Under the pieces are notes generated by a model. The model was not told the DNA's origin, did no database searches, and saw only the letters and a list, made by a program, of their open reading frames with translations. 64,000 nucleotides of DNA, from positions 124,001-188,000 of the forward strand of contig NZ_JACSQJ010000004.1 in NCBI RefSeq assembly GCF_014836665.1, written 5' to 3'. This document shows positions 17,686-26,105 of the stretch, piece after piece; the stretch's first letter is position 1, and each line of letters opens with the position of its first letter. The position numbers and the translations under genes were made by a program. The stretch comes from Luteimonas colneyensis. GTDB taxonomy: Bacteria; Pseudomonadota; Gammaproteobacteria; Xanthomonadales; Xanthomonadaceae.

Positions 17686-19002
17686 CTACACCGGACAAGG
17701 ATCCGACCACGGCGGATCCCGGTGTTCGGCGCGCAACCCCGCCTTCGTCGGCAGCACGCCGTCCAGTCCCACCTCGAAGGTCTGCGCGGCGATCGACTGT
17801 CCAACCGGCGCGCCGCGGGTGTACACGGTGAGGGCGAACGGGGGCCGTCCTTCGGCTTCGACGATGTAGGCGGCGTTCACTTCGACGATGCCGAAGTGGT
17901 AGCAGCCCAGCGCCTCCACCTTCGCGCCGCGCGCGGCGAGCGCACCGGGCAGGTCGTAGGGAGGTTCGGCGCCCTGCTCGCTCCAGCCCAGCGTCAGCGA
18001 CTTCGCCGCGGCCGCGCTGCCGGACACCCAGGCTTCGAAGGCACCCACGCGACCGGTCGCGGCGGGCATCGCCTGGCCACGGGCCGTGGCCGGGTGGGCA
18101 TCCCACTGCGAGCCGGGCAGGCGCGCGCGCAGGTCGGCGAGGGACAGCCGCTCGCCGGCCCGCGCAGAAACCGTGGACAGCACGAGGTCGGCCAGCGGGC
18201 CGGCGGCCTCGACCTTTTCCCACTGGTCGCCGCAGGAGGACGTCGCCGCGTCCGCGGCCATCTGCGGATACAGCCGGCGATGCTCGGCGCTGCAACGCTC
18301 CATGTGGCGGGCGCGCGCGTTGGCGACCATCGGAAGCCTGGCCGCGGCGGGGCCGGCCGCTGCAGCGGGCACGGCTGCAGCAGCGGGCGTGTGCGCCGAC
18401 GCTGGCGCCACCGTCCCGGCACCGGAGGCAGGCACCGCGGCACCCTCGATTACCGCCGGCCGCACCACCGCCTGGCCCGGGCCACCGCGACTGCCGGTGG
18501 GCACTTCGTCGAAGCGCGCCTGGCCGGCGTTCCAGCGCAGCTCGGCACCGCATTGGGCACTGGCGCCGCTGCCGGCGCCGCAGGCCTCGCCGCGGCGCGC
18601 GATCTGCAGCTTCGCCGGGCTGCCGGCCACCACGCGGTAGGCCAGCAGGCGGTCGGCGAAGGCCAGCTGCGCGGCGGCGGTGCCGGTGCCGGTGTACAGC
18701 TCGACCCGCGACAGGCCGCCGTCGCGGAACAGCTGCGGCCGCCCGGTGCAGGGCACGTTGCCTTCGGAGACCACGAAGTCGGTGAGGCCGTCGCCGTTGA
18801 AGTCGGCGGGGATGACGAAGCGGCCCTGCCCGCTCATGTCGCCCAGGGTGCCGCCGGCGCGCACGCAGGCGGCGACCAGGTCGTTGACGCGCGCCTTGAC
18901 GGCATCGGGCACGACGCCCTGCTGGGCCAGCGTGGGCGGTGAGGTGCAGGCGGCCGCGGCGGCCAGCGCCGCAATGAGGAGGGCGGGCGGTTCGCGGTGC
19001 AT
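17686..19002 (-). CDS. Predicted lipoprotein with one EF-hand/FG-GAP-like calcium motif
   Basis: A 438-residue exported protein of unknown function. The N-terminus has a signal peptide with AAAC (C19) as a possible lipobox. Residues 67-75 read DFNGDGLTD, an exact Dx[DN]xDGxxD calcium loop inside a VCBS/FG-GAP-like strand pair (GRFVIPADFNGDGLTDFVVSEG). Several Cys (C46, C85 and later pairs) suggest disulphides. A low-complexity Ala stretch (about 210-245) separates this from a C-terminal half that includes an Arg-rich HMERCSAEHRRLYPQ helix and a strand-rich tail (FALTVYTRGAPVGQSIAAQTFEVGL). The ATG directly before the signal peptide is used. The gene ends 90 nt before the hsdM fragment; no neighbour suggests a pathway. 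Confidence 0.65.
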   Translation of the reverse strand: MHREPPALLIAALAAAAACTSPPTLAQQGVVPDAVKARVNDLVAACVRAGGTLGDMSGQGRFVIPADFNGDGLTDFVVSEGNVPCTGRPQLFRDGGLSRVELYTGTGTAAAQLAFADRLLAYRVVAGSPAKLQIARRGEACGAGSGASAQCGAELRWNAGQARFDEVPTGSRGGPGQAVVRPAVIEGAAVPASGAGTVAPASAHTPAAAAVPAAAAGPAAARLPMVANARARHMERCSAEHRRLYPQMAADAATSSCGDQWEKVEAAGPLADLVLSTVSARAGERLSLADLRARLPGSQWDAHPATARGQAMPAATGRVGAFEAWVSGSAAAAKSLTLGWSEQGAEPPYDLPGALAARGAKVEALGCYHFGIVEVNAAYIVEAEGRPPFALTVYTRGAPVGQSIAAQTFEVGLDGVLPTKAGLRAEHRDPPWSDPCPV

Positions 19003-19084
19003 GGGCGTCCCCTGGCATGGCCGCGGGCGCGGCCCTGTCAGGGGCGCAACGCTCGCCGCGGCGGAAAGCGGCCAGCGTGCGGGT

Positions 19085-19525
19085 TCAGCGCGCCTCGATG
19101 GTGAATCCGCCGAAGGCCACGCCGAGGTCGACGCCCTCGCCGGTGCCGGCCAGCGCAAGCGAGACTTCGCCCTTGGTCATGACCTGGGCCTTGCTGGACT
19201 TCACCACGCCGGCATGGGCCTCGGCGGAGACGTAGGTGCCCAGCACCTCGTTGATCGAGCGCACGCCCGAGAACTCGCCGCGGCCGCCGCGGATCTCGGA
19301 CTTGCCGACGGTCAGGCCACCGCCCTTGGCGCTGATGCTCACGGCCATGGACTGGCCGTTGTCGCAGCTGACGCGGCCGGTGCCCGAGGCGGTCTTGTAG
19401 AACGCCGACCAACCCGCCATGTCGAAATCGAGGCGGCAGGAGACGTCGCGGGCGATGGCGGGGGTGGCGGCCAGGAGCAGGGCCAGCGCGCCGGTGGTCG
19501 CGATGATGGTGGTAAGCCGGGACAT
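19085..19525 (-). CDS. Exported protein, weakly DUF992-like
   Basis: A 146-residue secreted protein with a clear signal peptide (MSRLTTIIATTGALALLLAATPAIA). The mature part has two Cys (VSCRLDF, RVSCDNG), is Gly/Ser-rich and strand-forming, and ends in an LGTYVSAEAHAG..GVDLGVAFGGFTIE pattern that faintly recalls DUF992 proteins. No enzymatic motif is visible. It stands 82 nt upstream of the EF-hand lipoprotein gene on the same strand and may be cotranscribed with it. Confidence 0.65.
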   Translation of the reverse strand: MSRLTTIIATTGALALLLAATPAIARDVSCRLDFDMAGWSAFYKTASGTGRVSCDNGQSMAVSISAKGGGLTVGKSEIRGGRGEFSGVRSINEVLGTYVSAEAHAGVVKSSKAQVMTKGEVSLALAGTGEGVDLGVAFGGFTIEAR

Positions 19526-19671
19526 GGCGGGCCTCGCGGTGTTTCGGGGGGAGCGGCCAGTCTGCCACCCCGTCGCTGAAGTCCGAAGAAGCGGCCTCCC
19601 CCCCCGCAAAGCGTGGGAAGAGGCCCAAAGGGCAGATGCGGCGATGCTTGCGGGAGTGCCCTGGCAACGGC

Positions 19672-21072
19672 TCAGAGGATGTAACGGCTCAGATCCTGGT
19701 CCTGCACCAGTCCGCCCAGCTGTCCGTCGACATAGGCACGGTCGATCCGCACCGCCCCGCCGCGATCCGGCGCCTCGAAGCTCAGGCTGTCCAGCAGCCG
19801 CTCCAGCACGGTGTGCAGTCGCCGCGCGCCGATGTTCTCCTGGCGCTCGTTGACGTCGGCGGCGATCTCGGCGAGGCGGTCGACGGCGTCGGCGCCGAAC
19901 TCCAGCTCCAGGCCCTCGGTCCTCATCAACTCGACGTACTGCTTCGTCAGCGCCGCCTTCGGCTCGGTCAGGATGCGCACGAAGTCGTCCTTGCTCAGCG
20001 CGGTCAGCTCGACGCGGATCGGGAAGCGACCCTGCATCTCGGGGATCAGGTCGCTGGGCTTGGCCAGGTGGAAGGCGCCCGAGGCGATGAACAGGATGTG
20101 GTCGGTCTTCACCGGGCCGTACTTGGTGCTGACGGTGCTGCCTTCGACCAGCGGCAGCAGGTCGCGCTGCACGCCCTCGCGGCTGACGTCGGCGCCCATG
20201 CCTTCGCTGCGCTTGGCGACCTTGTCGATCTCGTCGATGAAGACGATGCCGTGCTGCTCGCAGGCCTCGATGGCGGCGGCGCGCACCTCGTCCTCGTTGA
20301 CCAGCTTGCCGGCCTCTTCCTCGACCAGCAGCGGGCGCGCGGCGCGGATCGCCATGCTGCGCTTCTGGGTGCGGCCGCTGCCGAGGTTGGCGAACATCTG
20401 ACGCAGCTGCTGGCCCATCTCCTCCATGCCCGGGGGGGTCATGATGTCGACGCCGCCGCCCATGGCGAGGTCGAGCTCGATCTCGCGATCGTCCAGCTCG
20501 CCGGCGCGCAGCTGGCGGCGCAGCTTCTGCCGCGTTTCGCTCTCGCGCGACGAGGGCTCGGCGCCGATGTCGACGGTGGTGCTGCCCTGCCCGCCCGCGG
20601 CACCGAAGCCGAACGGCGCCTGCGGCTGTTCGCGCCTGGGCAGCAGGGCGTCGAGGATCCGGTCCTCGGCGCGCTCTTCGGCCTGGGTGCGCATCTTCTG
20701 CTTGGCCTGTTCGCGGTAGAGCTTGACCGCGGTGTCGGCGAGGTCGCGGATGATCTGCTCGACGTCCTTGCCGACGTAGCCGACCTCGGTGAAGCGCGTG
20801 GCCTCCACCTTCACGAAGGGCGCGTTGGCCAGCGTCGCCAGGCGGCGCGCGATCTCGGTCTTGCCGACGCCGGTGGGCCCGATCATCAGGATGTTCTTGG
20901 GCATGACCTCGTTGCGCAGCTCGTCGCCCAACTGCGCCCGGCGCCAGCGGTTGCGCAGCGCGATCGCAACCGCGCGCTTGGCCTCCTGCTGGCCGACGAT
21001 GTGGCGGTCGAGCTCCTGCACGATCTCGCGCGGGGTCATGCTGGCGTGGGAGGTGTCGATCTTCATGGCCAT
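19672..21072 (-). CDS. hslU: ATP-dependent protease ATPase subunit HslU
   Basis: AAA+ unfoldase of the HslUV (ClpYQ) protease; hexamers feed substrates to the HslV chamber in the cytosol. The 466-residue protein has Walker A GPTGVGKT (G65-T72), the pore loop GYVG (98-101), the inserted I domain (about 115-245), Walker B GIVFIDE (275-281), sensor and arginine-finger regions, and the C-terminal LSRYIL tail that docks into HslV. The ATG at 21072 (MAMKID) is preferred over the internal MKID because a GGAGGAG ribosome-binding site precedes it at the right distance. Only 2 nt separate it from the hslV stop. Confidence 0.97.
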   Translation of the reverse strand: MAMKIDTSHASMTPREIVQELDRHIVGQQEAKRAVAIALRNRWRRAQLGDELRNEVMPKNILMIGPTGVGKTEIARRLATLANAPFVKVEATRFTEVGYVGKDVEQIIRDLADTAVKLYREQAKQKMRTQAEERAEDRILDALLPRREQPQAPFGFGAAGGQGSTTVDIGAEPSSRESETRQKLRRQLRAGELDDREIELDLAMGGGVDIMTPPGMEEMGQQLRQMFANLGSGRTQKRSMAIRAARPLLVEEEAGKLVNEDEVRAAAIEACEQHGIVFIDEIDKVAKRSEGMGADVSREGVQRDLLPLVEGSTVSTKYGPVKTDHILFIASGAFHLAKPSDLIPEMQGRFPIRVELTALSKDDFVRILTEPKAALTKQYVELMRTEGLELEFGADAVDRLAEIAADVNERQENIGARRLHTVLERLLDSLSFEAPDRGGAVRIDRAYVDGQLGGLVQDQDLSRYIL

Positions 21073-21074
21073 GC

Positions 21075-21626
21075 TCAGAGCTCCTCCACCACGACGTTGC
21101 GGTTGGTGTAGATGCAGACGTCGCCGGCGATGTTGAGCGCCTCGGTGGCGATGGTGCGTGCGTCCATCTGCGTATGCGCGAGCAGCGCGCGCGCGGCGGA
21201 CAGTGCGAAGGGGCCGCCGGAGCCGATCGCGATCAGCCCGTCTTCGGGTTCGATCACGTCGCCGGTGCCGCTGATGATCAGCGAGGTCTCGCGGTCGGCC
21301 ACCGCCAGCAGGGCCTCGAGCTTTCCGAAGCGGCGCTCGGTGCGCCAGTCCTTGGCCAGTTCCACCGCGGCGCGGGTGAGCTGGCCGTGCTTCTCGAGCT
21401 TCGACTCGAACAGCTCGAACAGGGTGAAGGCGTCGGCCGCTGCGCCTGCGAAACCGGCCAGGATCTGGCCGTCCTTGCCAAGCCGGCGCACCTTGCGCGC
21501 GTTGGCCTTCATCACCGTGTTGCCGAGCGTGACCTGGCCGTCGCCGGCGATGGCGACGCGGCCCTCGCGGCGCACCGAAACGATGGTGGTGGCGTGGAAA
21601 ACGTGGGGGTTCTGGCTGGGGTCCAT
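21075..21626 (-). CDS. hslV: ATP-dependent protease proteolytic subunit HslV
   Basis: Threonine peptidase that forms the dodecameric chamber of HslUV. In the 183-residue precursor the conserved TTIVSVRR motif begins at T13, so a 12-residue leader ([12 protein letters not shown]) must be removed to free the catalytic Thr; in E. coli only the Met is removed. Other family marks are AGDGQVTLG and [20 protein letters not shown] site lies 5 nt before the ATG. First gene of the hslVU operon, with hslU starting 2 nt after its stop. Confidence 0.97.
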   Translation of the reverse strand: MDPSQNPHVFHATTIVSVRREGRVAIAGDGQVTLGNTVMKANARKVRRLGKDGQILAGFAGAAADAFTLFELFESKLEKHGQLTRAAVELAKDWRTERRFGKLEALLAVADRETSLIISGTGDVIEPEDGLIAIGSGGPFALSAARALLAHTQMDARTIATEALNIAGDVCIYTNRNVVVEEL

Positions 21627-21701
21627 GCGGCCTCCGGGGGCTGAAACCCATGGATGGGGACCGCTCCCGACGGATGCAAGCCCGCCGCGCGACGACGCCG
21701 T

Positions 21702-22613
21702 TCAGTCGCCGGACGGTGCGTCCAGGCGCAGGAACCGCGCGGCGTTGTCATGGAAGATCGCCCGCTTCTGCGCCGGCGTCAGGAAGGGCGCGCTGTCGGT
21801 GCCCTCCACCGCCAGGGTGATGGCCTCGGGCCACACCATCTGGTCGGAGCCGAACATCAGCCGGTCGCCCAGGCCGGCGGTCATCAGCGCCTGCAGGTAA
21901 TCGTGGAACTCCTGCCGCGGAATGATCCAGTTGATCACCGAGATGTCCGCATGCAGCTGCGGATAGACGTACATCAGCGCCTTGGTTTCCTGCAGCCAAG
22001 GCCAGCCGGCGTGCATCAGCCAGACGCGCAGCTTCGGATGGCGCTTGAGCATCGGCTCCAGCAGCTTCGGGTTGCCCAGCTCGACGCTGAAGTCCGGGCA
22101 GCAGCCATAGGGCGTGCCGGGCGGACCGAGGCCGGTGTGGATGCCGACGGGCAGGTCGAACTCCTCCGCAAGCGCGAGGTACGGCTCGAACCACTCCGCG
22201 CCGGCGTCGAGGCCGTGGTACTGCGCGCCGATCTCGCCGAGCACCGAGAGTTCGCCGCTGGCGAAGGCTTCGCGCAGGACCCCGGGCGGCGGCAGGCGCG
22301 TGCGGCCGTCGTCCATGAAGGCGCCGGCGCGGATCGCGTCACCGCCGGCGCGGCGCATGCTGGCCATGTAGGCGTCGGGCCCGCTGACCAGGCCGAGCAC
22401 GATGCCGTGGCGGCGCATGCGCTCGAGGGTCAGCCGTTCGCGCTCGGCATCGGTGCCGGCGGTGGTCGGTTCACCGGTGACGGGATTGGGCGCGCCGGGC
22501 GCCGCGGGTCCGACGTGCAGGTGCATGTCGATGATCGGTCCGACGTAGGGCTGGGCCGCGGCGGTCGCGGCGGCCAGCAGCAGGGCGAACGGCAGGGCAA
22601 TCTGCAGGCGCAT
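21702..22613 (-). CDS. Secreted amidohydrolase-family protein
   Basis: A 303-residue amidohydrolase (metal-dependent hydrolase, PF04909-like TIM barrel) with a signal peptide ([20 protein letters not shown]). Metal-binding landmarks are DMHLHVGP (H31, H33), [19 protein letters not shown] and [10 protein letters not shown], in the order expected for the barrel strands. The substrate is unknown; the family includes decarboxylases and lactonases. The start directly before the signal peptide is chosen. It lies 75 nt from hslV and 158 nt from xerC; I see no feature in the second gap. Confidence 0.75.
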   Translation of the reverse strand: MRLQIALPFALLLAAATAAAQPYVGPIIDMHLHVGPAAPGAPNPVTGEPTTAGTDAERERLTLERMRRHGIVLGLVSGPDAYMASMRRAGGDAIRAGAFMDDGRTRLPPPGVLREAFASGELSVLGEIGAQYHGLDAGAEWFEPYLALAEEFDLPVGIHTGLGPPGTPYGCCPDFSVELGNPKLLEPMLKRHPKLRVWLMHAGWPWLQETKALMYVYPQLHADISVINWIIPRQEFHDYLQALMTAGLGDRLMFGSDQMVWPEAITLAVEGTDSAPFLTPAQKRAIFHDNAARFLRLDAPSGD

Positions 22614-22771
22614 GATCGGGTTCCGGGCGATTCGTCGATATGTACGCGCGAAGCCACGGGCGACGGACACCGCGCCGCGTTGCCCGCGCATGGCCTGGAC
22701 GGATCAGCCTGGCGCAGTGCACGCGCGGAAACCCGCCCGATCCGGACGCGAGTGCACGACGCCCGCTCCGC

Positions 22772-23695
22772 TCAGCCGCCGCCCTTGCGACGCTTCGCGC
22801 GCGGATGCGCGTCGTCGTAGACCTTCGCCAGGTGCTGGAAGTCCAGGTGGGTGTAGATCTGGGTGGTGGCGATGTCGGCGTGGCCCAGCAGCTCCTGCAC
22901 GCCGCGCAGGTCGCCGGATGACTCCAGCACGTGGCTGGCGAAGGAGTGCCTGAGCATGTGCGGGTGCACGTGCTTGAACAGGCCCTGGCGCTGGCCCAGG
23001 GCGCGCAGGCGCAGCTGGATCGCACGCGCGCTGATCGGCGCGCCGCCACGGCCCGGGAAGACGGGCGCGTCGGGTCCGGGCATGGATCCGGGAGCACCGC
23101 CAGCGGCCGGGTCGGTCCGCCATTCGCCCAGCGCGCGGCAGGCGTGCGAGCCCACCGGCACCGTGCGCTGCCGGCTGCCCTTGCCGAGCACCGTCACCAG
23201 CCCCTGCTCCAGGTCCAGGTCGCGCCAGCGCAGCAGGCGCAGCTCCGACAGGCGCAGGCCGGAGGAATAGAACAGCTCCAGCAGGGCGCGGTCGCGCAGG
23301 CCCAGCGGAGCGTCAGTGGGCACTTCGACCAGCGCCACGGCCTCGTCCACGTCCAGCACCTGCGGCAGCTTGCGCGGCGCCCGGGGGGCACGCACGCCGG
23401 CGGCAGGATTGGCGACCACGCGGCCGTGCTTCAGCAGCCACTGGAAGAAGCTGCGGCAGCCGGACAGCCGGCGCTGCAGGCTCTTGGGCGAGAGGCCGCG
23501 GCGGTGCTCGGCGGCGACGAAGGCGCGGATCGCGGCGCTGTCCAGGGCGAGCAGGTCGCCACGGCCCTGCGCGTCGACCCACTGCGCGAGCGCTGCCAGG
23601 TCACGGCGATAGGCGTCGAGCGTGTGCGCGGACATCCGGCGCTCGACCTCCAGGTGCGCGAGATAGTCCGCCACCGCCGGATGCAGGCCGGCCAT
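22772..23695 (-). CDS. xerC: Tyrosine recombinase XerC
   Basis: With XerD, resolves chromosome dimers at dif under control of FtsK. The 307-residue protein has the N-terminal SAM-like DNA-binding domain (about 6-95) and the full catalytic set R148 (SSGLRLSEL), K172 (LGKGSRQR), H246-R249 (HMLRHSF), H272 ([11 protein letters not shown]) and Y281 (YTH). The site [17 protein letters not shown] is typical of XerC. An alternative ATG at 23728 would add 11 residues; both have a Shine-Dalgarno-like GGAG, so the start is uncertain. The DUF484-xerC order supports XerC rather than XerD or a phage integrase; nothing mobile flanks it. Confidence 0.93.
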   Translation of the reverse strand: MAGLHPAVADYLAHLEVERRMSAHTLDAYRRDLAALAQWVDAQGRGDLLALDSAAIRAFVAAEHRRGLSPKSLQRRLSGCRSFFQWLLKHGRVVANPAAGVRAPRAPRKLPQVLDVDEAVALVEVPTDAPLGLRDRALLELFYSSGLRLSELRLLRWRDLDLEQGLVTVLGKGSRQRTVPVGSHACRALGEWRTDPAAGGAPGSMPGPDAPVFPGRGGAPISARAIQLRLRALGQRQGLFKHVHPHMLRHSFASHVLESSGDLRGVQELLGHADIATTQIYTHLDFQHLAKVYDDAHPRAKRRKGGG

Positions 23696-23745
23696 GGCCG
23701 CGCCCTCCGCACCCGCCGTGGCCGCCATGCCGCGCTCCCGGGGGC

Positions 23746-24420
23746 TCAGTCGCGATGGCGCAGCAGCGCCACCGCGAAGGCCTCGCCCATCATGCGCAGG
23801 AACAGCGTGCCCATGCCGGGATAGAACCGGTTGGGATCGCGGCTGCCGACGGCGACCAGGCCGACGCCCGCGATCGGCAGCAGCGCGGTGGACGCCACGT
23901 CGTCGACGCGCGCGGCGTACAGCAGCGCCTGCTTGTCCGGATGCAGCCGGCCGCACAGCGGCTCGCCCTCGCGGATGCAGTCGGCAAAGGGCTGCAGGCG
24001 GCGGTCGTCGCGCGCGATGACCTGCAGCCATTCCTCGTCGGCCAGGCCCGGAAGCCCGTCGAACAGCACCACCCGCACCAGGTCGCCGTTGAAGTCCTCG
24101 GCCAGGGTCGCGACCATCGCGCGCACCACGCCGGCGGCGCTGCCCGGACGCATCAGCGCCAGCGTCAGCTGGTGGGTGCGCACGGCCAGGCGCTCGTTCT
24201 CCTGGGAGACCGCGTACAGGTCCTGCAGCCGCCGCGACAGCTCGCGGTTCTTGTCCCGCAGCACCTCCAGCTGGTAGCTGGCCAGCGAGGCGGCCGGGCC
24301 ATCCTCGCGCGGAACCACCATGCTGATGGCGAGGTCCGGGAACTGCTTCAGGAAGTCCGGGTGGCGGCGCAGCCAGGCCGCGACCTCGTGGGCGCCGAGC
24401 TTTTCGACGATGTCGGTCAT
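23746..24420 (-). CDS. DUF484 (GAF-like) protein
   Basis: A 224-residue cytosolic protein of the DUF484 family, habitually encoded between dapF and xerC in gammaproteobacteria. The N-terminal helix-rich part ([22 protein letters not shown]) leads into a coiled coil ([31 protein letters not shown], about 50-80) and a GAF-like domain (about 100-220, ending [19 protein letters not shown]). The function is not established. The ATG overlaps the dapF stop as ATGA. Confidence 0.85.
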   Translation of the reverse strand: MTDIVEKLGAHEVAAWLRRHPDFLKQFPDLAISMVVPREDGPAASLASYQLEVLRDKNRELSRRLQDLYAVSQENERLAVRTHQLTLALMRPGSAAGVVRAMVATLAEDFNGDLVRVVLFDGLPGLADEEWLQVIARDDRRLQPFADCIREGEPLCGRLHPDKQALLYAARVDDVASTALLPIAGVGLVAVGSRDPNRFYPGMGTLFLRMMGEAFAVALLRHRD

Positions 24421-25304
24421 GCGTTGAATTCCCCTTCGTAGACGAACGCCGCCGGCCCTGCCATGTGCAGGACGCCGTCGGCGCCTTGGTGGATGCGCAG
24501 CGTGCCACCCGGCAGCGCCACCTCGACGCCCGCCGCGGCGTCCACGCGGCCGCGACGCGCGAGCACGGCCACCGCCGCGCAGGCGCCGGAGCCGCAGGCC
24601 AGCGTCTCGCCGACGCCGCGCTCGTGCACGCGCAGGCGCACGTGGCCGGCGTCGAGCACCTGGGCGAAGCCGGCGTTGCACTGCTGCGGGAAGGCGGCGT
24701 GGCGCTGCAGCGCCGGGCCGAGCGTGGCCACCGGCGCCGCGTCGACGTCGTCGACGTCGTCGACCTCGAGCACCGCGTGCGGATTGCCCATCGACACCGC
24801 GCCGACCGGCCACTCGCGGCCGTCGATGTCGATCGCATAGGCCTCGGCCTCGCGCTCGAAGCCGGACAGCGGGATCGCGGCCGGCGCGAACGCGGGCGCA
24901 CCCATGGCGACCTCGAAGCCGCCGTCGTCGAGCTGGCGCACGCGGTGGCTGGCCAGCGGGCTGTCGAGGACGAAGTCGCCCGCTGCGGCGCCATCGCGCA
25001 CCAGCCAGGCCGCGACGCAGCGCGCGCCGTTGCCGCACTGCTGCGAAGGCGAGCCGTCGGCATTCCAGATGCCGTAGGACGCCACCGCATCGGCGCTGCG
25101 CGGCGCGGCGATGGTCAGGATCTGGTCGCAGCCGACGCCGCGGTGGCGGTCGGCGAGCAGGCGGCACAGCGCGGCGTCCGGCGGCGGCATGCCGCCGCGC
25201 AGGTCGAGCACCACGAAGTCGTTGCCGGCGCCGTGCATCTTGCTGAAGCGCAGCCCGGCCGGGGCGGCCGCGGCGTCCACGGGATCAGGCGCCGCCATCA
25301 CCAT
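24417..25304 (-). CDS. dapF: Diaminopimelate epimerase
   Basis: Interconverts LL- and meso-diaminopimelate for lysine and peptidoglycan synthesis. The 295-residue protein has both active-site Cys, C90 in QQCGNGARC and C237 in ACGSGAC, and the substrate motifs MHGAGNDF and [10 protein letters not shown] second in-frame ATG two codons later (25298) cannot be excluded; both starts lie inside the end of the lptM reading frame, so translation may be coupled. A short GTC-rich run (about 24735-24770) encodes VDDVDDVD in a surface loop. Confidence 0.95.
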   Translation of the reverse strand: MVMAAPDPVDAAAAPAGLRFSKMHGAGNDFVVLDLRGGMPPPDAALCRLLADRHRGVGCDQILTIAAPRSADAVASYGIWNADGSPSQQCGNGARCVAAWLVRDGAAAGDFVLDSPLASHRVRQLDDGGFEVAMGAPAFAPAAIPLSGFEREAEAYAIDIDGREWPVGAVSMGNPHAVLEVDDVDDVDAAPVATLGPALQRHAAFPQQCNAGFAQVLDAGHVRLRVHERGVGETLACGSGACAAVAVLARRGRVDAAAGVEVALPGGTLRIHQGADGVLHMAGPAAFVYEGEFNA

Positions 25305-25587
25305 CGTCGGCGGGCGGCGCCGGATCGTCGCCGTCACCGTCGACGTCGGCTTCGGGCAGCGGTTCGGCAGCGTCGGCGTCGTCGCGCGCGGGGTCGTCGA
25401 GCACGGGAGCGACGGCGTCATCCTGCGCGTCCGCATCGGTGTCGACATCGGCGTCATCCACCTGCTGGTCCGGCCACTCCTCGTCCTCCGGCGCCGGCGG
25501 CGGGAGCAAGGGACCCTTGTTGCCGCAGGCGGACAGTGCGAGCGCGGAGGACAGCAGGACGAGGGGCAGCAGGGCACGGATGTTCAT
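25285..25587 (-). CDS. lptM: LPS translocon maturation chaperone LptM-type lipoprotein (YifL family)
   Basis: Small outer-membrane lipoprotein that in E. coli stabilises the LptDE LPS-export translocon. The 100-residue product has a signal peptide and lipobox ALSAC immediately followed by the family's [10 protein letters not shown]. The rest, about 65 residues, is unusually acidic (many Asp-Ala/Asp-Asp repeats) compared with the short E. coli protein. Position just before dapF is conserved in gammaproteobacteria. A TAGACT box lies 6 nt before the ATG and there is no ribosome-binding site, so a leaderless transcript is likely. Confidence 0.85.
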   Translation of the reverse strand: MNIRALLPLVLLSSALALSACGNKGPLLPPPAPEDEEWPDQQVDDADVDTDADAQDDAVAPVLDDPARDDADAAEPLPEADVDGDGDDPAPPADDGDGGA

Positions 25588-25593
25588 GGCCGC

Positions 25594-25599
25594 AGTCTA
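25594..25599 (-). promoter_or_regulatory. -10 box of a probably leaderless lptM-dapF transcript
   Basis: TAGACT ends 6 nt before the lptM ATG. Its first three bases are the TAG stop codon of the upstream DUF454 gene. Confidence 0.42.
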
Positions 25600-26064
25600 G
25601 CGCGGCGGCGGTTCCGGCCGCATCCACAGCCACGCGCCCACCACCGCCATGCAGGCGATCGGCAGGGCCACCGCCCACCAGCGCTGGTAGCCGGTGAACC
25701 AGGCCATGGCCAGCAGCAGCACCGCGGACGCCAGCATCGCGCCGCTGGCCAGCCACTTCGACCGGCGGGTGACCGCGCCATGGTCGTGCCAGTCGCGGAT
25801 CATCGTCCCGAACTTCGGATGCGCCAGCAGCCAGGCATGCAGGCGCTGGGAGCCCTGCGCCGCGGCCCAGGCCGACAGCAGGATGAAAGGCACCGTCGGC
25901 AGGCCCGGCAGCACCACGCCGAGCAGTCCGAGGCCCAGCGCGGCGTAGGCCAGCAGCCACCAGGCCCAGCGGAAGCGCCCGGCGCGCGCGCCGGGACGCG
26001 CGCTGCTGGACGGTGCCGACGGCGGCCGCGGCTTCGGCGCGTGCATGCGGGATTCCGGTTCCAT
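25597..26064 (-). CDS. DUF454 (YbaN-like) inner-membrane protein
   Basis: A 155-residue membrane protein of the YbaN/DUF454 family: WWLLAYAALGLGLLGVVLPGLPTVPFILLSAWAAAQGS (two helices with the family's PGLPTVPF loop), the HPKFGTMIRDWHDHGAVTRRSKW cytosolic turn, then two further helices. Function unknown. The first 25 residues are a Pro/Ser/Arg-rich extension; starting at the second ATG (26046) would give 149 residues. The stop codon is part of the candidate -10 box of lptM. Confidence 0.75.
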   Translation of the reverse strand: MEPESRMHAPKPRPPSAPSSSARPGARAGRFRWAWWLLAYAALGLGLLGVVLPGLPTVPFILLSAWAAAQGSQRLHAWLLAHPKFGTMIRDWHDHGAVTRRSKWLASGAMLASAVLLLAMAWFTGYQRWWAVALPIACMAVVGAWLWMRPEPPPR

Positions 26065-26105
26065 CCCGCCATCATGCCTTTTGTGGGGCGGGAGCTGCCT
26101 CGGCC

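Noticed and set aside
22772..23695. XerC as a phage or island integrase
   Set aside because: It sits in the conserved dapF-DUF484-xerC-hslVU order with no att repeats or phage genes.
24735..24770. Trinucleotide GTC repeat in dapF as a phase-variation tract
   Set aside because: It is in frame, changes length by codons only, and lies in a loop; it would not switch the gene off.
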